DNA of 64,000 bases from CAYNZV01 sp965217095 (lineage in GTDB: Bacteria; Latescibacterota; UBA2968; UBA8231). Positions 1-8,468 of the stretch are shown piece by piece (within the stretch, counting starts at the first letter, position 1; every line of letters starts with the position of its first letter). Position numbers and translations under genes: made by a program. Under the pieces are notes generated by a model that was not told the origin of the DNA, made no database searches, and was given only the letters and a program-made list of their open reading frames with translations. The stretch covers positions 3,534,001 through 3,598,000 of the forward strand of contig OZ244235.1 in assembly GCA_965217095.1 (NCBI GenBank). Direction: 5' to 3'.

Positions 1-315
1 TGCGATGGGAAACTTCGCCTGGCCGCCAAACATGTAATGGATTTTGGACGCCTGGTTCACGATCTGGTCCATGGCAACGAAAGAAAACGTTACCATGCTC
101 CAGTTGACGATCGGTCGATAGCCCGACCCCGCCGCGCCAATGGCGAGGCCGGTGAAAGCGCCTTCGGCGATGGGTGTGGCACGCACCCGCTCGGGGCCGA
201 ACTCATCGACAAGAGCCGTCGGGGCATCGGTAGCGAGGTGAAACGTCGTGGGATCGCGTCTCATCTCCTCGACGAGTGCTTCCATTCCTGCTTGAGCGTA
301 TGAGATTCTTCGCAT
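1..315 (-). CDS. TPP-dependent dehydrogenase E1 component, beta subunit (partial, 3' end outside window)
   Basis: The first 105 codons are present, starting at an ATG on the minus strand and running off the window edge. The N-terminus (MRRISYAQAG, then ...VRATPIAEGAFTGLAIGAA and GYRPIVNW) is typical of the transketolase-like pyrimidine-binding domain of pyruvate, acetoin or branched-chain 2-oxoacid dehydrogenase E1 beta. It lies 21 bp downstream of the E1 alpha gene on the same strand, so the two should form one alpha2beta2 decarboxylating enzyme. The E2/E3 genes are not visible, so the substrate cannot be decided. Acetoin dehydrogenase-like is as likely as pyruvate dehydrogenase. Confidence 0.85.
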   Translation of the reverse strand, partial: MRRISYAQAGMEALVEEMRRDPTTFHLATDAPTALVDEFGPERVRATPIAEGAFTGLAIGAAGSGYRPIVNWSMVTFSFVAMDQIVNQASKIHYMFGGQAKFPIA

Positions 316-336
316 GGCGGGGTTGCCCCTAGTCAT

Positions 337-1302
337 CTAATCTGCAAACACGTCTTCTACAGCCGTTTCCGGCTCGGGAAACGGGCTGTCTTCGGCAAAT
401 TCGACCGCGCCTTCGATCGCCGCAAGGATTTCGCCATCCATCTCTTGCCACCCTTCCTCGTTCAGAATCCCCTGCGCCATCAGATCGTCGGTAAGGCGTT
501 TGATCGGTTCCTTCTGCAGCCACGATTCGATCTCTTCTTGCGGACGTCGATCCGCTTGTCCTGGTCTTTCGGTATGCATGCGCAAGCGGTAGGTCTTGCA
601 TTCGATGAGGGTGGGGCCTTCACCGGCTCGCGCCCGGTTTACCGCGGCCGTGGCGACTTCATAGATGGCCAGTACATCGTTCCCGTCCACGACCTCCCCC
701 GGGATGCCGTAGCCGGCCGCTCGCGCCGCCACGTCGCCAAGGGCGAGGGTGTCTGCAGCGGCGGTATTGGAGGCCCAGAGGTTGTTCTCGCAGACGTAAA
801 GCATCGGAAGCTTCCACGTCGCGGCGATGTTGATCGACTCGTGGAAGGGTCCGGCGTTCGAAGCCCCGTCCCCAAAGAAGGATACCGCAACACGCCCCTT
901 GCCTTCGAGTTGGGCTGCCAGAGCAGCACCGGTTACGATGGGAATGCCACCGGCGACGATGCCGTTCGCCCCCAGCATGCCGATGCTGAAATCGGCGATG
1001 TGCATGGAGCCCCCTTTGCCTTTGCAATAACCGGTTTGTTTGCCGTAGAGCTCGGCCATCATCCTCTTCAAATCAGCGCCCTTGGCAATACAATGCCCAT
1101 GACCGCGGTGGGTGCTGATGATCTGATCGTCCTCGTTCAGGGCAGCGCACACTCCCACGGCGACGGCTTCTTCGCCGATGTAGCAATGGACAACGCCAAA
1201 AATGGCGCCTGACCGATAGTCATCGGACGCGCGCTCCTCGAAGCGACGGATCGTCTGCATCGAGCGCAGCATCTCAAGCTGTTCCTCAGCTGTGGGTGCC
1301 AT
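337..1302 (-). CDS. TPP-dependent dehydrogenase E1 component, alpha subunit (pyruvate/acetoin dehydrogenase type)
   Basis: A 321-residue protein of normal length for E1 alpha. The thiamine-pyrophosphate motif is clear: GDGASNAG at about residues 145-152, then ENN about 25 residues later. The start of the active-site region (HRGHGHCIAKG) and the GGSMH loop are also present. It binds TPP and decarboxylates a 2-oxoacid or acetoin, passing the acyl group to a lipoyl E2. The gene sits between a TIM-barrel isomerase gene (upstream) and E1 beta (downstream), all on the minus strand. This suggests an operon that feeds a breakdown product into acetyl-CoA. The exact substrate is inference. Confidence 0.88.
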   Translation of the reverse strand: MAPTAEEQLEMLRSMQTIRRFEERASDDYRSGAIFGVVHCYIGEEAVAVGVCAALNEDDQIISTHRGHGHCIAKGADLKRMMAELYGKQTGYCKGKGGSMHIADFSIGMLGANGIVAGGIPIVTGAALAAQLEGKGRVAVSFFGDGASNAGPFHESINIAATWKLPMLYVCENNLWASNTAAADTLALGDVAARAAGYGIPGEVVDGNDVLAIYEVATAAVNRARAGEGPTLIECKTYRLRMHTERPGQADRRPQEEIESWLQKEPIKRLTDDLMAQGILNEEGWQEMDGEILAAIEGAVEFAEDSPFPEPETAVEDVFAD

Positions 1303-1375
1303 TCTTACCGTTCCTCATGATGCGGGCCGGCTGGCGGGCTTGCGCCGCGGTCGCGGCCCGGGTTCACATGCCGAA

Positions 1376-2230
1376 TCAAGGGTCCGGGGGTGCATACAGG
1401 GCGAGCTCACTGGCGACGTCGTAGGTGAGCTGTGCAAGTTCCTGGTCCGACTCGCCGCGACGCGGAGTGATCACCTCGAAGGTCCAGAAGCCGCGGTAGC
1501 CGACATCCAGTAGTGCCTGTCGGATCGCCTTCCAGTCAAGATCGCCCTGGGTCGGGGCCCAGTGATTGTCCTGCGGATCCTCGCCATCGACATCCTGCAG
1601 GTGTGTTCCCCACAGTCGCTCGCCGGCGGTGAGGATCTCTGCCACTGGATCATTGCCTTTCGTCCAGGCATGCCCGGTATCGATTACGAGCCCTACTGCC
1701 GCTTCGGGATACGGCTCCACGAGAGCTCGCAGTTCGGTCATCGTCAGAAACGGGTAGTGGCAGTGATAAGGCAGATTTTCCAGCAACATCCGCACCCCTG
1801 TCGTGTTTGCGACCGGCACCAGTTCATCGAGTGATCGGCGGGTTGCATCGGTCATGATCTGCGTGAGCTCGGGACGTCCCTCGTTCTCGACGAAATTCGG
1901 ATTGGGCACCGGGTGAATGACCATGCCGGCGGCGCCAAGTTCGCCGGAAAGACGCAGATAGTTGCTCAACACGCCGACCTTTTCGGTACGCCACTCCTCG
2001 TCCGGAGCACCCAGCACGTTTTCCCGCATAGGTCCGTGCACCGTACCGACCGACAGCCCACATTGGCGCACGTGCTTGCGCAACCGCTCCAACTCCGGAC
2101 CTGTTTGAATCGTACCGAGGTGCTCATCGCTGGAAATCTCCACGTGAGTGTACCCGGCCGCAGCCGCGGCCGTAAGTGCCGCTTCAAGAGTGCGGTTCCT
2201 GAACCCCACCGTACCGTAGCTGATTTGCAT
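1376..2230 (-). CDS. sugar phosphate isomerase/epimerase (xylose isomerase-like TIM barrel)
   Basis: A 284-residue protein of the AP-endonuclease-2/xylose-isomerase-like TIM-barrel family. Visible marks are the N-terminal strand QISYGTVGFRN, HVEIS near residue 30, LLENLPYH and VIDTGHAW in mid-protein, and GTHLQDVDGED with FWTFEV near the C-terminus. These supply the His, Glu and Asp residues that usually bind a divalent metal. I chose the ATG at 2230 because GGAG lies 7 nt upstream; an in-frame ATG at 2242 is the alternative. It is 74 bp upstream of E1 alpha and 25 bp downstream of the glycosidase-like gene. The substrate is unknown, probably a sugar or polyol intermediate. Confidence 0.8.
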   Translation of the reverse strand: MQISYGTVGFRNRTLEAALTAAAAAGYTHVEISSDEHLGTIQTGPELERLRKHVRQCGLSVGTVHGPMRENVLGAPDEEWRTEKVGVLSNYLRLSGELGAAGMVIHPVPNPNFVENEGRPELTQIMTDATRRSLDELVPVANTTGVRMLLENLPYHCHYPFLTMTELRALVEPYPEAAVGLVIDTGHAWTKGNDPVAEILTAGERLWGTHLQDVDGEDPQDNHWAPTQGDLDWKAIRQALLDVGYRGFWTFEVITPRRGESDQELAQLTYDVASELALYAPPDP

Positions 2231-2254
2231 TTGGATCTCCATTGTAGCTTCGTT

Positions 2255-3631
2255 TCAGACCGCCACCGAAAACAGCTCCGCCCGCGCCATCGTAAACCGC
2301 ACGCAGACCTCGCGACCCGCAAACTTCGACAGATCGCTTCTTCCCTTCCAGCTCACCACCCTCGAAAGCTCGTCCCCCTCCAGAACATCGCAGTCCTCCG
2401 TGCCAAAACCCTCCAGCTCCGCCGGTGGCACACGACCTCCTCCCGTTTGCGGCTTCTCCACCAGGGCTGCGCGCATCCAACCCCCGATACGCGTACGGTA
2501 GTTGAGGCGCAGCTCGACGCCGGCGCAGTCCCGCTCTGTCGTCGTGAACCCGCCTTCATCCGGCGCCTCCAAAGCCATCAGGCGATCCGGCTCCCACAAT
2601 GCCCAGCGGTACTCCGATTTCAGCCGCTCCTCAGCGGAGAGATGACGACCACCCCCGTCATGTCGCTGATACACGGCGTGACACATCACCCCCCAGTCGT
2701 CTCCCACCGGCACCAGATTCGGACAGGCGTAGATAGCGCCGTATTCCTCATCGTCGGCCTCTCGCGTAATGATCGGTTGGCGCACCGGCCGCTCCCAGAG
2801 CCAGCCGTCGATGCTGGTGGCCAGCTGCACATCCAACGTCGACGAAAGACGGTGATAGATGGTGGGGAACATCAAATGGCGACGGCTGCCGGGAGATCGG
2901 CAATAGCAATTGGTGTAGAGATCCTCGTCCACCGCGTCCTGCCCATCGATGGTCATCACGTACCGCGGCGCATGCCAATTGCCAAAAGCCGGACCTCCCG
3001 TTCGGGTCACCGAACGCCGCCTTTCGTACCCGCCACGCAGAAAGGCCAGATACTCGCCGGTGTCTTCGTCAAAGGCGGCGATGTTCTGGGTGTCGAGCGG
3101 TTTGCCTACCACCAGCAACGGTTCCTCTTTCCGTGTCCAGCGCAACCCCTCGGGAGAGACTGCGCCGAAGAGGATCTCCTCCCCCTTCTGGCGCTCGATC
3201 GCTTTGTAACGCTCCGCCGGTTCCGCGGTGGGATCGCGGAAGAGGGAGTGAATCATGAAATAATCGCTGCCGAACAGCGCGTTGTTCGCCGTCGATCCGT
3301 CGAGCTCGTAGAGGCCAAGCTCGGGGAATTCCCAGTTGTACCCATCGTCGCTTTCGGCGTAGCGGGTAGGGTTTTCCGGTGGTCTCTTCTCGAAATACCA
3401 CATCCGGTAGCGGCCGTCTTCGAGAAGTATGGTCAGGTGGCTCAGGATGCTTCGCTCCCACGGCCTGGGCGGCCGCAGGATGACCTCCGACTTGCGCGCC
3501 TGTTGCAGGCGCAGGCGAATACCCCGGGGCGGGTCCTGGAGAAAAGCACGCCCAGACTCGTCGCTCCCCGCCTGGCCGGGCCAGACGCCCATCCAGTTGA
3601 GGAACGGTTGGGGGATCGGTGTGGTACGCAT
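2255..3631 (-). CDS. glycoside hydrolase-like five-bladed beta-propeller protein (GH32/43/62/68 superfamily type)
   Basis: A 458-residue protein with no signal peptide. Repeated propeller-strand patterns (YRMWYFEK, AESDDGYNWEFPELG, ERYKAIER, and a blade with YVMTIDGQD) resemble the glycosidase-like propellers found beside sugar-catabolism genes. A C-terminal region of beta-sandwich character follows (residues about 370-458, rich in short strands). I cannot place a catalytic acid/base pair with confidence, so hydrolysis is not proven. It is the first gene of the minus-strand set that continues with the isomerase and E1 alpha/beta, and is divergent from the Ldh2-type gene at 3766. Confidence 0.6.
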   Translation of the reverse strand: MRTTPIPQPFLNWMGVWPGQAGSDESGRAFLQDPPRGIRLRLQQARKSEVILRPPRPWERSILSHLTILLEDGRYRMWYFEKRPPENPTRYAESDDGYNWEFPELGLYELDGSTANNALFGSDYFMIHSLFRDPTAEPAERYKAIERQKGEEILFGAVSPEGLRWTRKEEPLLVVGKPLDTQNIAAFDEDTGEYLAFLRGGYERRRSVTRTGGPAFGNWHAPRYVMTIDGQDAVDEDLYTNCYCRSPGSRRHLMFPTIYHRLSSTLDVQLATSIDGWLWERPVRQPIITREADDEEYGAIYACPNLVPVGDDWGVMCHAVYQRHDGGGRHLSAEERLKSEYRWALWEPDRLMALEAPDEGGFTTTERDCAGVELRLNYRTRIGGWMRAALVEKPQTGGGRVPPAELEGFGTEDCDVLEGDELSRVVSWKGRSDLSKFAGREVCVRFTMARAELFSVAV

Positions 3632-3765
3632 ATAGGGCTTCCTTTTAATAGGCGTAGATCATTTGGCTTTGACTCATCGATGTCAAGGGGCACGCCTGCG
3701 GGTATCTTGACGGCGAAGATGTAGTAGCTGTGTTTCGTGACCACCAGGAATCAGGAAGATCGACT

Positions 3766-4821
3766 ATGCCCACCATTCAGCACACCATTCTCCGACCCTT
3801 AGGGTACGCCCTTTTTCAAGCCGCCGGACTTCCAGAGGACCAGGCCCGTATCGCGATGGACCACCTCGTGGATGCCAACCTTACGGGACACGATTCTCAC
3901 GGCATCCTCCGGATTCCCGCCTACGCCCGCGAAGTCCATTCGGGAAGCATAAAACCCGCAGGCAACCACAAGATAGTTCGCGAAACCCCCGCTTCTTTGA
4001 CCATCGATGCCAACAAAAGCTTCGGTATCGTGCTCTGCAACCAGGCCATGCAGTGGGCCGTTGACCGCGCCCAGCAACACACTTTTGGTGCCGTGGCCGT
4101 CCACCACACCAGCCACATTGGCCGGCTCGGCGACTTTCCCCCCATGGCCGCCGAGCAGGGTTGCCTTGGCCTGCTGATGCTCAACGGAGGCAGCCGTTGG
4201 GTTGCCCCCTTTGGAGGTACCGGGCGTCGTCTTCCTCCCAATCCGATCGCCTTCAGTGCACCCGCGCCCGGCGGCCGTACGATGACCCTCGACATGACCA
4301 CTAGCATGGTCGCCGGCGGCAAGATCCTGGTCTTGAACGCCCGAGGTCAGCAAGTCCCCGAAGGCTGGATGGTGGACGAACAGGGAAACCCGACCACCGA
4401 TCCCCAGCTGTGGGTAGATGAGAAAGCCGCGGTACTTCCCCTCGGCAGCCCCCTGTTCGGCCACAAAGGTTACGGTCTGGCGATGATGGTCGACGCCATT
4501 GCCGGCGGCCTTTCCTGGGCAGGCTGCAGCGCCGAGGAACCCACCCGGGGCGGCAGCGGCTACATCGCCATGGCCATCAAGATCGAATCGTTCGTTGACC
4601 TGGAAGAATACAAGAAAGAAATCGGCACCCTCATCGACTGGGCGAAGTCTTCGCCAAAAATGCCCGGCTTCGACAAGATCTACTACCCAGGCGAGATCGA
4701 AGACGAAACCCGTAAGCAGCGCGAAGTCGACGGGATCTATGTCGAAGACGCGACCTGGAATGCAATTTGCGAGGTTGCAAATGAGCTGGGCGTTTCATCG
4801 CCGGACGTCGAAGGCTCTTGA
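3766..4821 (+). CDS. malate/L-lactate/ureidoglycolate dehydrogenase family oxidoreductase (Ldh2 fold)
   Basis: A 351-residue NAD(P)-dependent oxidoreductase of the Ldh2 family, which reduces or oxidises 2-oxo/2-hydroxy acids such as malate, sulfolactate or 2,3-diketogulonate. Family marks are GHDSHGILRIP near residue 45, the catalytic-His region HHTSHIGRLGDFP, LNGGSRWVAPFGG, and the nucleotide-contact stretch LDMTTSMVAGGKI. The start at 3766 has AGGAAG at proper spacing; the ATG at 3730 would add an uncharged-looking tail with no ribosome site. Only 31 bp separate it from the following isomerase gene, so they are probably co-transcribed in one oxidation route. Confidence 0.85.
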   Translation: MPTIQHTILRPLGYALFQAAGLPEDQARIAMDHLVDANLTGHDSHGILRIPAYAREVHSGSIKPAGNHKIVRETPASLTIDANKSFGIVLCNQAMQWAVDRAQQHTFGAVAVHHTSHIGRLGDFPPMAAEQGCLGLLMLNGGSRWVAPFGGTGRRLPPNPIAFSAPAPGGRTMTLDMTTSMVAGGKILVLNARGQQVPEGWMVDEQGNPTTDPQLWVDEKAAVLPLGSPLFGHKGYGLAMMVDAIAGGLSWAGCSAEEPTRGGSGYIAMAIKIESFVDLEEYKKEIGTLIDWAKSSPKMPGFDKIYYPGEIEDETRKQREVDGIYVEDATWNAICEVANELGVSSPDVEGS

Positions 4822-4852
4822 AAGGACGAAAGGCGACACCTTCGAGCAGCAG

Positions 4853-5785
4853 ATGAACGACTACGAATTCAAAATGGGAGTCTTGCTCGCCGATACAGCT
4901 CTGCCCTTTGAGGAGGCCGTCGGCATCGCCCAGGAGCTAGGTGCTCGATTTGTGGAATATTCGGTGCCGGAGGACAAGCTCACCGATGAACACGCAGATT
5001 ACCGCAAGCGCATTCTGGACGATGCCGGCCTGCATACGCACGCGGTCGGGTGCTCTCCCCCCAACCCGTTCAAGAAACTTCACATAGACGAGGTCGAGCT
5101 CGCCGAGCTTGGTGCCTACCCGGAATTTAAACGCGACCTGGACAACATTCGCCGCAGCATGGCGTTTGCGAAGATCGTCGAAGCGCCCCAGGTGCAGTGC
5201 TCCGGATTTGCCTGGCCGGGCGAGTTTCGTACGGGGAAACGTCCCGGTCCTACCTGGTCGAAACGCTATGCCGCTGGGGGCGGTTTCATTCCGCCGGCGG
5301 AACTGGAGAAGATCGTCCAAGCTTTTCGTTGGGTCGCCGATCTCGCCGACGAGCACGACATCGACGTCTTGCTTAGCGTCCACCCGTGGGAGTATGTGAA
5401 CACGAGCCGTCATTACCTCGAGATTGTCGAGCAGATTGACTCGACCCGTTTCAAAGCCAAGTGGTGTCCGGGAGATGCGATCCTCTCAGGCGAGTTCGAT
5501 ACCGTGACGACCGGATTCGAAAACCTGAAGCCTTATCTGACCAGCCTGCACCTGAAGGACACCCGCACCATAGATGGTCCGTCGTGCAAGTTCGAGTGGT
5601 GCGAGCTTGGCACCGGCGATCCCGACTATGCCGCGCTCTTCCGCTCGTTTGCCCGCGATCGAACGGATGTGGTCATCGCCGCGGCCTCTCACTACGAGCC
5701 GCCGGGCGGGAAGCCTGCGGACGGCCTGCGGATCAATTACCAAAAGGCGCTGGTGCTGGCGGAACAGGCGGTGGCTTCTGCCTAG
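4853..5785 (+). CDS. sugar phosphate isomerase/epimerase (TIM barrel)
   Basis: A 310-residue TIM-barrel protein of the xylose-isomerase-like superfamily. Seen in order are the first strand KMGVLLADTALPFEEAV, GARFVEYSVPEDK, LLSVHPWEYVNTS near residue 190 (metal-ligand region), SLHLKDTR near residue 240 and CELGTGDPDY. Metal-dependent isomerisation or epimerisation is known for this family; the substrate here is unknown. An alternative ATG at 4874 would drop 7 residues. It follows the Ldh2-type dehydrogenase by 31 bp and precedes a decayed creatininase gene, so the locus was once a three-gene set. Confidence 0.8.
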   Translation: MNDYEFKMGVLLADTALPFEEAVGIAQELGARFVEYSVPEDKLTDEHADYRKRILDDAGLHTHAVGCSPPNPFKKLHIDEVELAELGAYPEFKRDLDNIRRSMAFAKIVEAPQVQCSGFAWPGEFRTGKRPGPTWSKRYAAGGGFIPPAELEKIVQAFRWVADLADEHDIDVLLSVHPWEYVNTSRHYLEIVEQIDSTRFKAKWCPGDAILSGEFDTVTTGFENLKPYLTSLHLKDTRTIDGPSCKFEWCELGTGDPDYAALFRSFARDRTDVVIAAASHYEPPGGKPADGLRINYQKALVLAEQAVASA

Positions 5786-5809
5786 CGCCCACGGAAAGAC
5801 GTCGCCAAG

Positions 5810-6288
5810 ATGGAGAACGTAAAATACTCGGACCTGCTGCCTCGTGAGTTTCGCCAGCGGCTGGCGGCAAAGCCTGTAGCCTACCTGCCGCTGGGCACCC
5901 TCGAATGGCACGGGAGCACCTGCCTCTCGGTTCCGATGCCATCCAGAGCGAAGGACTGATGCTCGAGTGCGCCCGGCGTTTCGGGGGCATCGTCATGCCA
6001 CCCATTCACCTGGGACCGGATCGGGCATGGGATCGCGGCGAGGGCGAGGTGCTCTACGGCATGAATGGAAGAGCCAGATAGATCACGCTTCGCACAACGA
6101 GACCTCACTGGTGCTGCATTGCCGCGAGGGATCTGACCGATCTGAGCCAGCTGCCTTCCGATCGTACCGTGTGGCCCCAGGGACTGGCCGGCGAGGATCC
6201 GCGCGACGCGACCAGCGAATACGGCAAGGAGTGTATGGAGGGTGCGGTGAGAATCGTTGGTCGGCTCATTGAGGAAAGCGGCATTTAG
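5810..6288 (+). pseudogene. creatininase-family amidohydrolase, frameshifted and internally deleted
   Basis: The start reads MENVKYSDLLPREF and continues to LPLGTLEWHG, a metal-binding motif of the creatininase/FAPy deformylase family. One base later the frame shifts to EHLPLGSDAIQSEG, with the next family motif. That frame ends at a TAG near 6080. A third frame shows DHASHNETSLVL and a fourth ends in DATSEYGKECMEGAVRIVG to the TAG at 6286-6288. The family is normally about 240-270 residues, while only about 155 codons of recognisable sequence remain, so the middle has been lost. It is a decayed third member of the 3766-5785 operon. Confidence 0.8.
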
Positions 6289-6345
6289 AAACCGATGCGA
6301 AGGGAATGCCCCGAGGGGTAGACGCCGTCGAAACCTTGTTTCAGG

Positions 6346-6615
6346 TCAGGGTTTCAGCCAAATCGAGCCGATTACCGTCACCCAGGTGAGAACGAAAAGA
6401 CCCGTTACCCGCCACTGGAGCTGGTCGAAACGGGAGTTTATTTGGTCGATTCGAGCATCGATCTGGTCAAAACGGGAGTTCGTTTGGTCGATTCGTGCGG
6501 TGTGGTCGAAGCCGGATCTGGTTTCCAACCGGAGTTGCCGCAGGTCGTCCTCCACCCTTGTGAGACGGGCATCGACTTGCTGGAATACGTCGCGTGTGGT
6601 GAGTTCTTCAGGCAT
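6346..6615 (-). CDS. small coiled-coil protein with C-terminal membrane anchor
   Basis: An 89-residue protein starting MPEELTTRDVFQQV. Residues about 15-65 form a coiled coil with near-heptad repeats (RIDQTNSRFDQ, then RIDQINSRFDQ). One hydrophobic helix (VTGLFVLTWVTVIGSIWL) ends the protein. Small tail-anchored coiled-coil proteins of this kind are widespread and have no assigned function. The ATG at 6669 would add 18 residues with no clear ribosome site. The stretch 6670-6802 upstream holds nothing I can support. Confidence 0.55.
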   Translation of the reverse strand: MPEELTTRDVFQQVDARLTRVEDDLRQLRLETRSGFDHTARIDQTNSRFDQIDARIDQINSRFDQLQWRVTGLFVLTWVTVIGSIWLKP

Positions 6616-6802
6616 GACAAACCCTTGTGAATAATAACCAGAGCGGGTGGCAAGGGCTACTCTCCGCAACGGTCATGCCAACCAGACCACTCGAGACCGA
6701 CCACGATAAGTGACTGTCGTTTGCGGCGTCGACCACACGATCGTGTGAAGGTGAGGTAACGGTGCGACTCTTGAGCAAAGTCACCGCGTCGATAGCCGCC
6801 GC

Positions 6803-7102
6803 TCAGGCGACAATATCATACCGGTCCAACGTCACCTCGCCGAGCAGCGGTTGATCGGTGAGATATCGCTCGATCTCTTCGACCGCAAACAGACCTTCCC
6901 TTCGCCGCGTCTCCTCCGTCGGACCCGCTACATGCGGCGTAATGAAAATATTCGGACACTGCCAGACATCATGGTTCAGCGGTAGCGGTTCCGGAGTCGT
7001 AACATCCGTGTAGACCTGGATTTCGTCTCTAAACGCCCGACCGAAGAGGGCATCCTGGTCCGTGCAGGCAGAACGCGCCGTGTTCACGAATACTGCACCT
7101 TT
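6803..7102 (-). pseudogene. D-isomer-specific 2-hydroxyacid dehydrogenase, C-terminal part (split by transposon)
   Basis: This is the downstream piece of the gene whose upstream piece is at 10803-11524. The reading frame continues across the transposon: LLRKGA on the far side joins VFVNTARSACTDQDAL here. It holds the three catalytic-site regions of the family: NTARS (Arg), TTPEP (Glu) and TPHVAG (His). The full protein would have been about 345 residues, normal for NAD-dependent 2-hydroxyacid dehydrogenases. The gene carries a 3.7-kb insertion, so no functional enzyme is expected. Confidence 0.9.
7095..7102. repeat. 8-bp target site duplication, left copy (GCACCTTT)
   Basis: GCACCTTT lies directly outside the left terminal inverted repeat and again outside the right one at 10803-10810. 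Both copies are coding sequence of the split 2-hydroxyacid dehydrogenase. An 8-bp duplication is what IS1595-family transposition is known to make. Confidence 0.92.
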
Positions 7103-7126
7103 CGCAATTAGCACTTTTGGCCTTGA
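7103..7126 (+). repeat. left terminal inverted repeat of the outer transposon
   Basis: Begins CGCAATTAGCACTT and ends GGCCTTGA. It matches the reverse complement of 10779-10802 at 21 of 24 positions. The last bases overlap the -35 box of the transposase promoter. Confidence 0.9.
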
Positions 7127-7178
7127 CAATCAACTCCTTATTTGTTATCTTAAGTATAATAAAAACAAACAAATAAGG
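7123..7178 (+). promoter_or_regulatory. transposase promoter with operator-like inverted repeat
   Basis: TTGACA at 7123-7128 and TATCTT at 7146-7151 are 17 bp apart, a good sigma-70-type pair reading into the transposase. An exact 11-bp inverted repeat, CCTTATTTGTT at 7136-7146 and AACAAATAAGG at 7168-7178, flanks the -10 box and transcription start region. It could be an operator or an RNA hairpin that limits transposase synthesis; which one is inference. Confidence 0.6.
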
Positions 7179-7186
7179 GGTGGAGC

Positions 7187-8069
7187 ATGAACTTGATAAC
7201 CGTGACAGAGAGATTCCCGACACAAGAATCCTGCATTGCTCATTTGGAGCGGATTCGCTTCGGCGATGAGCCGTTTTGTCCCTTGTGCGGTACGGTCGGG
7301 GAGTGCGCCCGCAAAAAGCAGGGGAATAGAGTCGGGCGCTGGAACTGTCACGCCTGCAAATCCAGCTTCAATGTCTTGTCAAAGACGATGTTTCAGGGGA
7401 CGCACCTGCCGTTGCAAAAATGGTTCTGCGCCATCGCCCTGATCGTCAACGCCAAGAAAAGCCTGTCCAGTTGCCAGCTCGGGCGTGATTTGAACATGAA
7501 TCAGCGGTCCGCCTGGTACATGCAACAACGCATTCGAGCTGAAATGGCTACCAAGCAGGGGAGAATCAGATTAACTGGCCTTATCGAAGCCGACGAGACC
7601 TACGTCGGCGGACGCCCCAGGAAGCGCAATAAGCGCGATGACGACAAGCCCAACCTTCAGAGGACGCGGAACGCGCAAGACCGCCGTTATCGGCGCTGTG
7701 GAGCGCTCAGGGAAGGTTGTGGCCGAAGTCGCCGATGATCTCTCTGGTAAGGGCGTGCTCGCCTTTATCAAGCGCACCATCGATCCTGACGCCTCGACGC
7801 TGGTCACGGACGAATACGGGGCCTATAGCGCGGTGCGGCGGATCATGGATCACTGTGTGATTCAGCACTCCAAGCGTTATGTCGATGGCGAGGTACACAC
7901 CAACACGATAGAGGGCGTATGGTCCCTGCTCAAGCGGGCATGGTATGGTTCGCATCACCACTACACGAGACAATACACGCCGCTTTACGTGGCCGAGGCT
8001 TGTTTCAAGTACAACCACCGCAAGGACGATAACGCCTTCGGCTCTTTTATCAGGGGGTGTTTTGCATAA
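7187..8069 (+). pseudogene. IS1595-family (ISXO2-like) transposase, frameshifted
   Basis: The first frame (7187 to about 7665) has an N-terminal zinc ribbon (CPLCG then CHAC) and the DDE-domain motif EADETYVGG. From about 7650 the protein continues one frame later as RGRGTRKTAVIGAVER, with VTDEYGAYS and HTNTIEGVWSLLKR (second Asp, catalytic Asn/Glu region) up to the stop at 8069. Joined, the protein would be about 293 residues, normal for this group. I see no slippery run at the shift, so a one-base insertion (or two-base loss) is more likely than programmed frameshifting. AGGGGTGGAG lies before the ATG. Confidence 0.85.
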
Positions 8070-8093
8070 AAGGAGATTTCCTCATGACTGCTG

Positions 8094-8438
8094 TTACGAC
8101 GACTCAACCGCCTTCCGAAGAGCTTGAAGCTCTGCTAGAATCTGCTGTTCGACAGGAGGATCGACCTGAAGCACGGATCGGGCAAATGACTCAAGATCTT
8201 CTTTTGGAAATGCAGCGCACAGAGGCAGCGCATCACCCCTCTTCTTCTCGGGATCGTCACGGTCCTGAAGAACAACTGCAAGCCAAGCTGGTTCATCTTG
8301 GATTACAGCAACTTCAAGCTTACTGTTCATGTAAACCCCACCAAATTCTTTCTGAATTTCTTTTGTGGTGGAGAAAGACCTACAATCTTTCTTCCTCATA
8401 AGATCCCGAAGACGGGAAAGTTCGACTTCTTTGGACAT
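8094..8438 (-). CDS. transposon passenger protein of unknown function, paralog 1
   Basis: A 114-residue protein (MSKEVELSRLRDL...) with AAGGAG before its ATG. It is rich in charged residues and has no signal or membrane segment. Its C-terminal third (SFARSVLQVDPPVEQQILAE, then LQALRK) matches the end of the upstream neighbour at 8469-8837 (LAESVLHFLGEPIQQKILAE, then VRALRQ). The two are therefore tandem paralogs. They lie 30 bp apart on the strand opposite to the transposase. I do not recognise a family. A 114-codon frame on the other strand (8057-8401) was not chosen because the minus frame has the ribosome site and the paralog. Confidence 0.6.
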   Translation of the reverse strand: MSKEVELSRLRDLMRKKDCRSFSTTKEIQKEFGGVYMNSKLEVAVIQDEPAWLAVVLQDRDDPEKKRGDALPLCAAFPKEDLESFARSVLQVDPPVEQQILAELQALRKAVESS

Positions 8439-8468
8439 GATGCGCTCCTTTTGATTTGATGCGAAAGG

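Noticed and set aside
1913..3724. 603-codon open frame on the plus strand
   Set aside because: It is opposite the isomerase and glycosidase-like genes. Its composition (many Arg, His, Pro) and lack of motifs mark it as a GC-driven antisense frame.
7620..7740. Programmed frameshifting in the IS1595 transposase
   Set aside because: No slippery heptamer at the change of frame, and IS1595-family transposases are normally made from one frame.
8057..8401. 114-codon plus-strand frame after the transposase, and a similar one at 8456-8803
   Set aside because: The minus-strand frames have better ribosome sites and are paralogous to each other at protein level; the plus frames look like their shadows.
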